Source of the DNA: Linnemannia schmuckeri
Taxonomy: Eukaryota > Mortierellomycota > Mortierellomycetes > Mortierellales > Mortierellaceae
Assembly: GCA_029449235.1 (NCBI GenBank)
Contig: JANATG010000002.1
Span: 1,178,001 to 1,242,000, forward strand
DNA: 64,000 nt
Direction: 5' to 3'
Shown in pieces: positions 12,187 through 23,500 of this stretch. The translations under genes and the position numbers were made by a program. The notes under the pieces are model-generated. The model was not told where the DNA came from. It worked only from the letters and a program-made list of their open reading frames with translations, and did not search any database. Numbering within the stretch: position 1 is the stretch's first letter; each line of letters opens with the position of its first letter.

Positions 12187-12696
12187 GGAACTCGATTATG
12201 AAGCGACATTGTTTCTGTGATTTGCGAAATCAGAGGTTTCTTTTTTGTCATGAATAATAAAATCGTAGTTCATTTTTTTCCAAAGTTGAAAGATCTTTTT
12301 TTCTTACTATTGTATTGCGGACGTCAAAAATTAAAATGGACAATGCCAAGTAAAATAAAGAGCAAGAAGGGGGTGGGTGGGGGTTTGAGACATGAACAGT
12401 CGGGTTAACGTTGGCGTAGAATACCCCACCTTTTCTGTGAGAAAGTAGTTCAGATCAGTTCAGGTACGAAAAATTGTGCGACAAACGAGCCATTCATTAG
12501 TTTTTTGATCAAAAAATGGACCCTGCACAGTTTGCTTCGCCCAATTCACCTTGACGCCTGAAATGGAAACTGGAGAGGACTGAAAAGAAAAAAAAAAGCG
12601 TTTCTGTGGACGTGTTCACGACCAGTTCCCAAACAACGCTTCGATCGCAAAAAGAGCCAGGCAAGAGTTTCAATGAAAAATGCTCATGCACATTTT
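12187..12696. other. Intergenic, convergent small gene / RPL11
   Basis: AT-rich spacer with homopolymer runs. No coding stretch, tRNA or repeat is recognised apart from the polyadenylation signals annotated separately. Confidence 0.5.
12256..12261 (+). terminator. Polyadenylation signal AATAAA
   Basis: AATAAA about 70 nt beyond the stop of the small candidate gene at 11971-12186; supports a plus-strand transcript ending here. Confidence 0.4.
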
Positions 12697-12702
12697 TTTA
12701 TT
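12697..12702 (-). terminator. Polyadenylation signal AATAAA (RPL11)
   Basis: TTTATT on the plus strand (AATAAA on minus), about 45 nt beyond the RPL11 stop codon at 12746-12748. Confidence 0.55.
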
Positions 12703-12745
12703 CAATGAGAAGAGTTTTGATACGGTGGTCCTGGGCAACAAAAAT

Positions 12746-13404
12746 TTATTTCTTGTTGGTAAGGATACTAGTAGATTAAAAGAACAAAAAAGAAGCAGCA
12801 TGGTTAATGAATTGTGTCTGAAGAGCCAAACCTGAGGAAAAAAAAACGTTAAAAAGGTGTGCGCCAAAAAAAGAAAAAAACCTTACCCATCGTAACGCTG
12901 CTTGAACCAGTTCATGGTCTCCTCCTTGTTGACACGGTGGTTGGCGCCAACCTTGGCAACGCAACGGCGACGCTTGGTGATACGGTTACCGGGGCGGTTC
13001 ATGCAGACGAAGAAGTCCATACCGTAAATACCGATGGAGGGGTCGTACTTGATACCCAAATCGATGTGCTCCTGGATACCGAAGCCAAAGTTGCCGGTCT
13101 CGGAGAAGTTGGACTTCTTCAACTCGTACTCCTTGACCTTGAGGCCACGCTCGAGAATCTCCTCAGCCTTGGGGCCACGGACGGTGACGTGGACGGCAAT
13201 CTTCTCGTTACGACGAATACCGAAGGTACGGACAGTGTAGCGAGCCTTGGAGTAGACGGGGGTCTGACCGGTCAACTGCTCGAGAACCTTGGCGGCACGG
13301 GTAAGTCTGTCTCCGGACTCACCGACGCAAATGTTGAGAACGAGCTTCTCGAGGCGCAACTCGCGCATGGCGTTGGTGGACTTTTGGGTCTGGTCTTCAG
13401 CGGA
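12746..13404 (-). CDS. RPL11: 60S ribosomal protein L11 (uL5 family)
   Basis: Cytosolic large-subunit protein of the 5S RNP. The main exon (13404-12887) encodes MRELRLEKLVLNICVGESGD, then the near-universal segments QTPVYSKARYTVRTFGIRRN and NFGFGIQEHIDLGIKYDPSI. It stops mid-codon after YDG (GG|GTAAGG). A 119-nt intron (12886-12768) leads to a last exon of only 22 nt (12767-12746) coding ILTNKK and the stop, which completes the normal length. The 5' end is unsettled. The exon begins after a TAG acceptor with 12 codons (SAEDQTQKSTNA) resembling the usual N-terminal extension, but no suitable ATG-GT exon is visible upstream. If these 12 codons are untranslated, translation starts at ATG 13368. 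Confidence 0.95.
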
Positions 13405-14361
13405 CTATTATACACATTGGTTTTTAAGATAAGATATAGAGAGTACAAAATAAGACGAAGTTATTAAGACCGCAACTCTTATCGAAAAAAAGTGTGTATG
13501 TGCCCGCTTCGGAACCGCCCTCTCCCAGTTTTGTGAATGTTCTTTTTCGGTATATTGATAAAGGACGATAAAAAAGAGGAAAAGGGTGGGTCCTTTGGAT
13601 CCTGTGTAGATGAACATGCCGAGTTGTTGGACTATCCCGCGTGAAACTGGATGCTCCCAGTGTTGTGTAGCCAAAGAGCCTCAACGTGTCCCGTTTCCTG
13701 CTTTAAAAAGCAACGACGACTTTGGCTGCCGAGGTGATCCTACTCCCGTCCAACTCTACTCCAGAAACCGACAACCAAACAGCCAACGAAAACAAGACAA
13801 GGCTACGCCCTCCCCTCAGCTTTTTCACAAAAGGCAAAGAAAAGAACGTACTAAAGCCAGTCTTCGACAGCTATGCTGACTGACAGCTCCAGAGTTGTCG
13901 TTGTCCGGTAAACAGCAGGAAAGGCGATAACCGCGCTTTGGGTGAAGACGAGTGGTGGATCAGAGTTTCCCCATGATCTTTAAATAATCGCTTCTGCCTG
14001 CTGGAGAGGTGTGATGCTGATGTCGATGCCGGATGCACGGAAAAAATGGCGACAGTCGGGATTCCTGTGGAGTCATTGCGGGCCACGAACTGGTAAATAA
14101 CGGTGCTGGCAATGATTGTCGATGAGGTGGATAGATGAATGGATGGGTGTGTCGATCGATCGATGTATGGATCGCATCGATATGGTTCGTCAATGTACCA
14201 TAGTGAAAAAGTCTCGATTAAGCGAAAGAAGGATCCCTGTCTCCCTCGTTGCTCAAAATTAATTATTGGCACACTGCACAAGCCACTGAAATATGATTAA
14301 CTCAGATCAACTACGCCCACGGATGTGGCAATCATAATTTATATGCGGTATAAAATAAGAA
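13405..14361. other. Intergenic: RPL11 5' flank and 3' flank of hevein-type gene
   Basis: About 950 bp with no convincing gene. The part next to RPL11 should hold its promoter and possibly an unlocated first exon. Minus-strand ATG triplets are nearly absent between 13420 and 13960 (only one at 13617, opening a frame without a good splice donor). GATC/ATCG-rich sequence at 14150-14185 is unexplained. Confidence 0.5.
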
Positions 14362-15201
14362 CTAAAAGAACCAGATAAAGGCTCCAAGAACAGCACCCGC
14401 AACGCTGGCGGTCAACTTGCGGGCATCATTCTTGGCGACAGGCGTTTCAGTCGTCTCCTTCGAGTTAGCTTTAGAGCTGTTGCCAGAAACATCCTCTGCC
14501 AACAGCGCGCCTTCGGGCTCAGGAGAGGAAGAGTCAGAAGATGGGAAATGAACATTATCCGCGGGAGAGGCGTTGCTGTCACCATTAGCGGTACTGCTGG
14601 CGGTCATTTTTTCCTTCTCGGCGACTCCTCCTTCAAGGATACTCTCCATCGTGACGCCAGATTTCAACTCATCGAGCGAGACGTGAGATCCTTGATCGGC
14701 AAGCTGTTTGGCCAGTTCCTCCATCGAACCCTGACCGAGCTCCTTATATGAAATTACGCGAGGCCAATCTTGTTGGTCCAGTACACTATCGCAAGAAGTT
14801 GAAAATAAAAATTCACGTCAATGGTATTCTCGCTCGCGAGAGTTTTGTGTCATTGTGGGCTTAACAAAGACATATATTGTACATACACGACTCCACAAGT
14901 GCCTTTGAGCTCGTTGCATCCATAAGAGAAGCTGCAGTGCATCGTCGATCGACCGCAGAATCCGCTAAACATGGAAGAAAAAATAGTTGGAAAAAGGAGT
15001 GGTCAGAGTACTAACCTATAATGGGCGTGTGATTGTGCGGTACCTGAACTGCAACAAAAATGATAATTGATAAACTTACTGACTGGAGCAGCAATATCCT
15101 TCATCACAGGACAAATCCCCGGTGCACATCTCAGCAGTATCTTCGCGAGCCAGGACGACAGAGCAGACCATGGCCAGCAGCGCAAGGGATTGGTAACGCA
15201 T
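14362..15201 (-). CDS. Secreted hevein-type (ChtBD1) protein with GPI-like C-terminus
   Basis: Three exons. The first starts at ATG 15201 with a signal peptide (MRYQSLALLAMVCSVVLA), then MCTGDLSCDEGYCCSS. Splicing (GTAAGT near 15080, TTTAG near 14972) gives CCSSHGFCGRSTMHCSFSYG, matching the hevein core CCSxxGxCG, with further Cys in GCNELKGTCG. The last exon (about 14794-14362) is Ser/Thr/Asn-rich and ends with a hydrophobic stretch (LTASVAGAVLGAFIWFF) after a small-residue linker, as in GPI-attachment signals. Hevein domains bind chitin or GlcNAc oligomers, so a cell-wall-associated lectin role is inferred. A TATA-like element lies about 110 nt upstream. Confidence 0.75.
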
Positions 15202-15310
15202 TTTTAAGTAGCGATTGAAGGCGAAGGAGAGATGAGGGGTACGTATGAAGTGTAGTGTGTAAGAGTGCAAAAAGAAAACAAAAATAAAGAGATGACGGCG
15301 GGGTCCGGCT

Positions 15311-15320
15311 TTTTATATGA
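15311..15320 (-). promoter_or_regulatory. TATA-like element upstream of hevein-type gene
   Basis: On the minus strand the sequence reads CATATAAAAAGCC, about 110 nt before the start codon at 15201. One of the few clear TATA-like boxes in the window. Confidence 0.45.
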
Positions 15321-15818
15321 ATGTGAACCTGAGTATCCGTGTCGGGTTGGCGTCATTGGCAATGACTATTCACAATGATTCTCAAGTTCTAATGGTTGCC
15401 AAGGTAGCGCGAGAATACTGAGTCTAATCGTTTGTTTGGAAAAGGAGTTTCCTATGCCAGCGACGAATTGAAAACAAGTTTGTTCAGTCGATTCCGATTC
15501 TTGAAAATAGACCCGGAGGAAATGGAAGAGACAACACAAAGAGGAAAGAGAAACTCTCTAACCTGTCGAGTCTGGTTCCTATTTGTTGGTAGCGAGCGTA
15601 GTTTTTTTCTTTGCGTTAATTTCATACCAGCGCGACTTGAGTCTATTGCTTGACAATTGAAGGGGTTGCTATAATGTTGAATCGAGTGTACTATTGCGCC
15701 GAGGCGCCAGACAAATTGGAATTGTGCACTGGTACAAAGGTTGCACTACTGAGGAACGCTTTTGTTGTATCGTGTGTATTCTGATGACCAGCTTGGATGT
15801 CCCTTTCATCGAACCAAT

Positions 15819-15869
15819 TACCTATTTTTTTTTTGCCACGTAGGATAAACAAAAAAAAAAAAGTAGGTT
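15819..15869. repeat. Imperfect inverted repeat with A/T-run arms
   Basis: Left arm ACCTA plus ten T plus G, and right arm C plus twelve A plus GTAGGT, around a loop of about 14 nt (CCACGTAGGATAA and flank). The arms pair with a small bulge and could form a cruciform or an RNA hairpin. No function is visible. Confidence 0.6.
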
Positions 15870-16380
15870 ATCAGGCAGATAGGCCCGAGCTTTAGTCAAG
15901 TATATGAGGTTTTAATAGCGGGAAAAAGTATTTTTGTCGGTGATATCGAGAGAGAGCGCTGTTGTGTGTGTTTGCGTTACTTTGCACTTGGTAGGTGCCA
16001 AGAGCTCGTTTTATCTCAGCCAAGAGTCGAGAATTTGAGCGACGACGGGTCTGAACTCTGTGACCTTGAATTTTCTTTTTTTTCTTTGCGCTGCAAAAGA
16101 AAATGGCCTGGGCAGTCAGACAGATGAGCAGCAGCAGTTGCCAATCTCGTACGTGGCAAAGGGTCGTGCCTGCTCCCACTCATTTTTTCCCCTTGTCTGA
16201 CCTTCTACATGTGCATAAGTACAGTACAAAAAATAAAAACGGACGACATCTTTGCGATACACTGACTTTTTTTTATCTCTTTTTCTTTTCTTCTACTTTT
16301 CACCCACATACCTACCGACAACCAACAACCAACAACCAAGTACCGTCAACCAACAGCCGAACAAGAACATACATACGATA

Positions 16381-17391
16381 ATGGCCGCTCCAGCTTACAC
16401 CCCCGTTGCCACCAACCCCTTCACAGGCGGATTTCCCTCATCCGACGAGGCCTCTGCTGTCGCCTCATCTGCCGCCAACTTTGGTCTTGGATACCTCCAG
16501 AAGCTGCGTGAGGAGCGTCTTTCATCCCTCAGACCCGTAGGAGAGTTCTTCGACCGGAATCGCTTCTCTATGCCCTCTGGATTCGCCAGTACGTTTTCTC
16601 TCGTTGTTCTTTCGTTGTCTGGGAAGCAGTGAAAAACAAAGAGCGAAGAGAGATGGCGGAACGAGATGACTTTAGAACGAACTAGTGCTGCAAGACTAAC
16701 GCCTTTTTCTCATCTTGCTAGATGTCACCTCAAGATTCAACTATAACCTCAACTACTTCCAGGGCAACTACCTTTTGATGTTCCTCGCCATCACCGCCTA
16801 CAGTTTGTACGCTTACCTCAATTGGGGGGCAAGGATGCAAAGCTGAACGGACGTACACACAAACACCACAACATGCACTAACAAAAAGCGCTTCTCTCTC
16901 TGTTGTCCTGTTCTTATTCGGCCAAAAAATCACTCTCTTTATCATACAAACGCATACAGGATCACAAACCTTTTGTTGATGTTCAGTGTAGCCTTTGTGA
17001 TCGGAGGCATGTACTTTATCAATAGGATTCCCCCAGAGGGCGTCAGGATCGGACCGAACACCTACCAGGCTGGTCAATTGAAGACCATTCTCATCGGTAT
17101 CTCAGTTGTCCTCTTCTTTTTCAGTTCAACCATCGGCACCGTCTTCTGGATCGTCGGTATGTCATCGAACTTTGCCATTTTTATTTATATCTGGAAACAA
17201 ACGGTCATGACATCTTTTTCCGTTTCGTCCTATTTACCCTCCGACTACCTTGCCCTACCACGCTCACTCACTCACACTTTTACGATTGTTTTGTTCTTTG
17301 ATCCTATGTAGGTGCCAGCGCTGTCACGATCCTTGGACACGCTGCAGTGATGCAGGAAGGTGTTGAGGGCGAATTTGCTTCTGTCGTCTAA
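16381..17391 (+). CDS. PRA1 family protein (prenylated Rab acceptor, Yip3-like)
   Basis: Small Golgi/ER membrane protein that binds prenylated Rab GTPases. Four exons: ATG 16381 to about 16588, about 16722-16805, about 16961-17158, and 17312-17391. The protein carries the PRA1 hallmarks LRPVGEFFDRNRFSMPSGFA and NVTSRFNYNLNYFQGNYLLM, then two hydrophobic hairpins (TNLLLMFSVAFVIGGMYFI and LKTILIGISVVLFFFSSTIG) and a short C-terminal tail ending EFASVV. Length and order fit the family. The immediate neighbour is a Rab-GAP on the other strand, converging with it; this is thematic but not an operon. Confidence 0.9.
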
Positions 17392-17442
17392 AGAAAAGGC
17401 ACCCTTTTTCTCAGTTTTCTCATAATATCCCCCACCCTGTTT

Positions 17443-17448
17443 AATAAA
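17443..17448 (+). terminator. Polyadenylation signal AATAAA (PRA1)
   Basis: AATAAA about 50 nt after the PRA1 stop codon. Confidence 0.5.
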
Positions 17449-17502
17449 TCCCTCTCCTTCATTCACTCATTTCATATCATATTTTCAAGGGTTCTTACTG
17501 AG

Positions 17503-17537
17503 TTCTGGGTTCTGGGGTCTGGGGTCTGGGGTCTGGG
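17503..17537 (+). repeat. (TCTGGGG)n short tandem repeat
   Basis: About four to five copies of a G-rich heptamer in the spacer between the converging PRA1 and Rab-GAP genes. It has the spacing of a potential G-quadruplex. An isolated short array, so not telomeric. Confidence 0.8.
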
Positions 17538-17796
17538 CTTTTGCGTTTCAAATTATCGTTATCATTAGAAAGTCGTCAGAGATTACTAGTGTTGTGTGCT
17601 AAATTTTGACCCAAGTTTTGAGTTGTGTTCTATCCTCAGTAGAAAGTTGTTTGCTTTAACGAAGTCCCGAGTTGACCAACCACTCTCTACAACACGATAA
17701 AACATAAAAAAAAAAAATGAAGGCATGAGACTCACGGCCAAGAAAAAAAAAGCTGTTAACACAACAATCAAAGCCTCTAGTAAGCCCAGCTTTACG

Positions 17797-19689
17797 TTAC
17801 CTGAACATGGCTGAGTTCAAGAGGAGGAGCGCGGCAGTGCCCATCGAAGCCGCCGAGAAGGCAAGCATGGTCGGCATATTGCGGCGATAAAGCTGTAACG
17901 AGTTCTTGGGGTACTTTGACAATGCCGACGCATCCTTTTCCTTTTTGATCCTGGGTTTGCTCAAAAGTTCGTCGATTAGTGTGAAATCGATGGGCGTGGA
18001 TGCGATCTTTTCGTCCGCATTGTCGTAGAGATGCATTCCTGGCCGACTGAACGTGTTGACGCAAGAGCTATTACAAATAGGAGTTTCAACACCGGGTCAG
18101 TAGTTTATCGGGGTATGCATAGTCGAAATATGGGTCGGAAATGGCTTCGTGATAATTGAGAAGTGTATATACTTGTCGTCCAGCCAGTTTTCGGAGCGCT
18201 TCTGGAGTGCTTCTGGTGGGTACGTTGTGTAGAGTTGATGGGCATGTGAGATGATCAGCTCCAGATCGACGTTCTTGGGAAACTTGGTCAAAAAGGTGTG
18301 AACCATTGCGTTGTCACATTCGACTTCTAGTAGTTCTTCCCGCCGTGACATGACGACCTATATCAAGATAAACGATGTTCAAATAATTAGTCAAGCTGCC
18401 TCCACATATCCCGTGCGTATATCATTAAATCAACACGAGCGAGGATTTCCTGCAACTCAGTTCTTACAGCGGCAGCCATGTAGACGGACATGAGAGGGTT
18501 GAAGCTGAGCAAAAAATCATAGAGTCGAGCAATCTTGTCAAAGTCCTGAAGATCGTGAGCGCACCATGTGATAACCCAGCTCAGAGGGAAGAACGGGAGT
18601 GTTTCCGATCTATTTGCATTTTCAGTGATAGAGATGTTAGCGGATGAGAAAATTAGAGCTATTCAGCCCTCCTGCCCTTCCAGCTTGCTCATTCGTCTGA
18701 TGCTGCTATTACCTGTCCAGGAACTCTTGGACCTCTGGATCCTCCAGCTTCAAGAGAGCCGTCATCAGTGACAATTGCTCCAGCACAGGCTCCAGATTGT
18801 CCAGCATGCAGTCCCTGAAAAAGAACATCGCCAAGGTCTCTGCCGCAAATGTTGCGGCTTCCTTGCCCAAAACTACAATTAAGCAAGTACAAACATCGTG
18901 AAATCCCTATCATTATCAAAAATGACAAGGCAACGTTAGTTTTAAAGCTGAATTTACTTCTGCGTCAGTGAAACGCTTTTATCCTGCATGGTGTGAAATA
19001 TTCAACCCTATACCTGGTAGTAGGAGAGTTTTGGGTGTCGCTGCAGGACATCGAGGATCACATGCAAAAGTTCGTCCTGTTTCTGTTTCTTATATATTTG
19101 TTGACTCTCTATTCCATGGTTAAAAGTAGACAGAGATATTTTCATGAGTCCTTTATGCCTTCTCCTGCTTCCTTTTACTCAATTTTTGTTCTCCTGAATA
19201 TAAGGCTCATCTTACTCGTCTCGCTGCTGAGATGAGTGAAGGATCGGATCACGTCCAAGCGAACTTGGTCGTCGTCTTTGTGTGGTACTGATATGTCAAC
19301 ATTGGGTTGTCGTCTTGGGATATGGGTGCGCAACAACAGCGGCCTAATCACAATTGTGACCCAGCGTTTAATGTTCTATCTATTAGCAAAGAACAATTTT
19401 AAAAACAAACAACAAGCAAAAGACGCGATAAGAAGGCAAGCACGATTTGTTACCATGCTCGGCGTCGGATGCCGTCGGTAACAAAGCCTGGTCCGGTGAC
19501 AGATAGTTTACGAAGTTCTTCAATGTTTCCTGTGACGATGGCCTCATCCAGTCTACGGATGCGCTTTTCCTTGGCGAGAAAATCCTTGGTTTTGGGCCTT
19601 CGGTTTCGAAGTGAGCCGCCTCCAGAGGAGGAATGGCTGGAGGACCTGGAGCTGAGGAAGCCTGCATGAAGCCGTCTTGCGCGCGTCAT
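17797..19689 (-). CDS. TBC1D20/Gyp8-type Rab GTPase-activating protein
   Basis: TBC-domain GAP, split by several introns. The likely start is ATG 19689 (MTRARRLHAGF). An in-frame ATG at 19833 exists, but its extra residues look like leader sequence over a GAAT repeat. The N-terminal part KEKRIRRLDEAIVTGNIEEL and PGFVTDGIRRRAW matches the start of the TBC fold. HKDDDQVRLDVIRSF (near 19250) carries the catalytic Arg finger, and VLQRHPKLSYYQ (near 19020) the catalytic Gln at an exon end. Later exons give FPLSWVITWCAHDLQDFDKI and the C-terminal TBC helices. The protein ends with a hydrophobic helix (TMLAFSAASMGTAALLLLNS), as in ER-anchored TBC1D20, a GAP for Rab1/Ypt1-type GTPases. The DQVxLDV arginine motif separates it from generic TBC proteins. 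Confidence 0.85.
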
Positions 19690-20525
19690 GACCAGGATAA
19701 CGGCGACGACGGCAAGGAGGGTTCTTGGTTTGAAGGAAGGAATGATGACAGAAGGTGTTGTCGTTATTGTGTTTTTTTGAACGAATGGAAGAATGAATGA
19801 ATGAATGAATGAATGGAAGGAAGAAAGATGCAAGTTGTGTGAGAGTAAAATAAGAAAAAAAAAAAAATAGAAAAATGTTGCTTGAGCCCTTGCTCAAAAG
19901 TATGAAGGAAAAGTATTCCTTGCATTTGAGTCCAGACATCACGTGTAGGATGGCCGTTGCACGTTAGATATGCCACGTACAAAGTGCACTAGGTGCAGCT
20001 GCAAGGTGGATGCGTGTCTTCACTTTTGCTCGCGACACAACTTGTTGAACAATATTTTTTAAGGCTGAATCAAATTGCCCTGGCACAGTTGTATTTATCC
20101 TTCCTTCCTTCTTTTTCTTCCTTTTCTTCTCCACTCTTCCCTCATTCACACTACCCTTGACCCCGAACCCTTCACACGTTCTCTACCGCCATTCACCACC
20201 ACCACCACTCATCAACCGACACTACAACAACCAACCCTCCACTTTCGCACTCACACTCACTTCAACGTCGTACATAAGAAAGTAAACCTGCCTGTCTGAG
20301 GGTCACTCTCCGTCCTCTTTTTTCATCTAGCACCTGCCGCCCATCTACTTTCTCGCACTACCTCCTCTCGGTATGACATTTCATACTGCCTTTATTGTTA
20401 TACTCCCATTGTTAACTGTTCTAATTATTCGTTCTTTCGTTTCCTTCACATTACACACCTTTCACTACTACGTAATAACCTGGCCTTGGCTCCTTGTTCT
20501 ATGAATAGAATAAAACATATACACA
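19690..20525. promoter_or_regulatory. Divergent promoter region, Rab-GAP / clathrin heavy chain
   Basis: About 840 bp. The clathrin side (20090-20520) is markedly CT-rich with short CCTTCC/TCTTTT blocks, the same leader style as other plus-strand genes here. No TATA box is recognised. Confidence 0.5.
19791..19815 (+). repeat. (GAAT)n microsatellite
   Basis: About six GAAT units in the 5' flank of the Rab-GAP gene. On the minus strand the frame through it gives an artificial His/Ser/Phe-rich N-terminus, which is why the start downstream was chosen. Confidence 0.8.
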
Positions 20526-23500
20526 ATGGCGGAACCCCTGCCCATTCGCTTCCAGGAACACTGCCAGGTACAACGAACGAAACTCTCGCAATGTCGCGTG
20601 GGGAGAGGTGACTGCAGTCGCGCGCTTTTGTTATTCCTTTCGCTGCCTTGCATGTATACGTGCAATAGGAAGTAGAAGAATCCTCTATAATGACACTCCT
20701 AAGACTACAACTTCTTTTTCTAACGAACTACTTTTCTATTCTTTCGACTTTTGTATGTTATTTTGACTCTCCGTCGGACACGTAATGATATAATGATAGC
20801 TCCAAAACCTGGGCGTCAACGCAGCAAGTATCGGCTTCAACACTCTCACGCTGGAATCTGATCGCTTCATCTGTGTCCGGGATACGACAGGCGAGCAGAA
20901 CCTGGTTGTCATTGTCGACTTGACTGACCCCTCCAATGTAATCCGCAGACCCATCACTGCCGACTCAGCCATCATGCATCCAGCCAGCAAAGTTATCGCC
21001 CTCAAAGGTACTGTTTGCTTTTTTGTCAAGAGAATTCTTTTGTTTTCTGGTTGAGCTCGTCATATTCGGCCAAAAAACCTTTTTCACAAACTAATAGTTA
21101 CGTCTTCTCATCAATCGCAACACATGTTTATTACTTCAATCAGCCGGACGACAGCTGCAGATTTTCAACTTGGAGATGAAGACCAAAGTAAAGTCGCACT
21201 TGATGCACGACGATGTCGAGTTCTGGAAATGGATCTCTCTTAAATCGCTGGCCCTTGTCACCAGTACCTCCGTCTACCACTGGTCCATGGAGGGCGAGTC
21301 CCAGCCCGTCAAGGTCTTTGACCGCCACCCCAGTATGAGTGGAACGCAGATTATCAACTACCGCATTAATTCGGACGAAAAGTGGATGGTCCTCGTCGGA
21401 ATTTCGTCCAGGGTGAGTGTCAGTGGGCTATGGTGCGCGGAATTATGGATTGATAAACTTAATAAAAAGACCAGGACAATACAACTAACAAGAGCTTATC
21501 ACTTTTCATATATCCGTTTACACATATAGGAGGGACGCGTTGCTGGCTCAATGCAGCTGTACTCCAAGGAGCGTGGCGTCAGTCAGCCTATCGAGGGTCA
21601 CGCTGCCGCGTTTGCTGAGCTTACACTGGATGGTGGTAATTCTCCTACAAAGCTGTTTGCCTTTGCTGTTCGTACCGCAGTCGGAGCCAAGGTACATGTC
21701 GACAGAGCTATTTTCATGGATATTATTTTTACCGTAATGGAAAGTGTCTCCACTGAAAAAGCGTTAACAATGTATCGTTTCGGCCTTGAATTTTTTAGTT
21801 GCACGTTGTTGAGGTTGATCACAAGGACGGCAACCCAGTATACGCAAAAAAGGCTGTCGATGTCTTCTTCCCTCCTGAGGCGACGGGTGATTTCCCTGTC
21901 GCCATGCAGGTCAGTCAAAAGTACGGCATCATCTTCTTGGTCACCAAGTTCGGATTCATTCACCTTTACGACCTCGAGACGGGAACCTGCATCTACATGA
22001 ACCGTATCAGTGGCGAAACAATCTTTGTGACAGCAGAGCACGAAGCAACAAGTGGAGTTATCGGTGTCAACCGCAAGGGTCAGGTCCTCTCCGTCAGCGT
22101 TGACGAGACCAACCTTGTCCCCTACATTGTCAACACTCTTCGCAACTCCGAGTTGGCCCTCAAGGTCGCCTCCCGCGGCGGATTGCCCGGTGCTGATGAC
22201 CTCTATGTCCAGCGTTTCCAGCAGCTCTTCCAGTCTGGAGATTTCAGCCAGGCCGCTAAAATTGCTGCCACCTCACCAAGAGTAAGCTCATCCTGCAAGT
22301 TCAGGGGCCCATGGCAGTGCACCGAAGTTATTACTTTTTGGATAAGACATTGACTCAAAGTTGTTATTTTCTTTGGCGAATAGGGCATCCTTCGTACCCC
22401 TCAGACAATTGAGCGCTTCAAGGCGATCCCAACACAGGCGGGCCAGGTCCCTCCTATTCTGCAGTACTTTGTGACCCTATTGGAGAAGGGAGAGTTAAAC
22501 AAGTACGAGTCGCTCGAGCTCGCCAAGCCCGTGCTCGCTCAGGGCCGCAAACAGCTTTTGGAGAAATGGCTCAAAGAGGACAAACTGGAATGCAGCGAGG
22601 AGCTGGGTGATATTGTCAAGCAGCACGACCTGAACCTTGCTCTATCCGTGTATCTTCGTGCCAATGTCCCCAACAAGGTCATTGCCTGTTTTGCTGAGAC
22701 AAAGCAGTATCCCAAGATCATCTTGTACGCTAACAAGGTCGGCTATACCCCCGACTATGCCATGCTCCTTCAGCACATCATGCGCATGGATCCCGACAAT
22801 GGCGCCGAGTTTGCTACCCTTCTTGCCAACAACGAAGGCGGACCCTTGGTCGACTTGGAAAAGGTATGATACCACGAACGAATATAATTCCAGGTACGAA
22901 GTGATGTGCCAAGATATACAGATCTGATGAACAATCCTGCTCACTATATCCAAATATTTTCACGCTTTCCAACGTTAGGTCGTTGATGTATTCATGTCAC
23001 AGAACATGATTCAGCAAGCAACCGCCTTCTTGTTGGAAGCCCTCAAGGACAACTTACCCCAGCATGCTCATCTCCAAACTCGTTTGCTCGAGATGAACCT
23101 CATGCACGCCCCTCAGGTTGCCGATGCGATCTTAGGCAATGAGATGTTCACCCACTACGACCGTGCTTCAATCGCCAGCATGTGCGAGAAGGCAGGACTC
23201 TACCAGAGAGCTTTGGAGCACTATACTGAGAACGCTGACATCAAGCGCGTCTTGGTTCACACTCACCTTTTGCAGCCCGATTGGGTCATCGCCTACTTTG
23301 GTCGTCTCTCAGTCGAGCAGTCGCTAGAGTGCTTGCGTGAGATGTTGAGCTCTAACATGCGTCAGAACTTACAGATCGTTGCCCAGGTCGCCACCAAGTA
23401 CTCTGATCAATTGGGCGCCTCCAAGCTGATCGAGCTTTTCGAATCGTTCAACACCTTCGAGGGTCTTTACCACTACCTGGGCTCCATTGTCAACTTGAGC

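Larger units (their letters stand above)
15202..16380. other. Intergenic between divergent hevein-type and PRA1 genes
   Basis: About 1.2 kb with no gene recognised. It includes the TATA-like box near 15311, an A/T-run inverted repeat at 15819-15869 and a CT-rich leader at 16260-16380 immediately before the PRA1 start. Confidence 0.6.

Noticed and set aside
17503..17537. TCTGGGG array as interstitial telomere
   Set aside because: The unit differs from the fungal TTAGGG type and the array is only a few units long within ordinary gene spacing.
19690..19833. N-terminal extension of the Rab-GAP from ATG 19833
   Set aside because: The extra residues are translations of a GAAT microsatellite and T-runs; the start at 19689 gives the expected N-terminus length.
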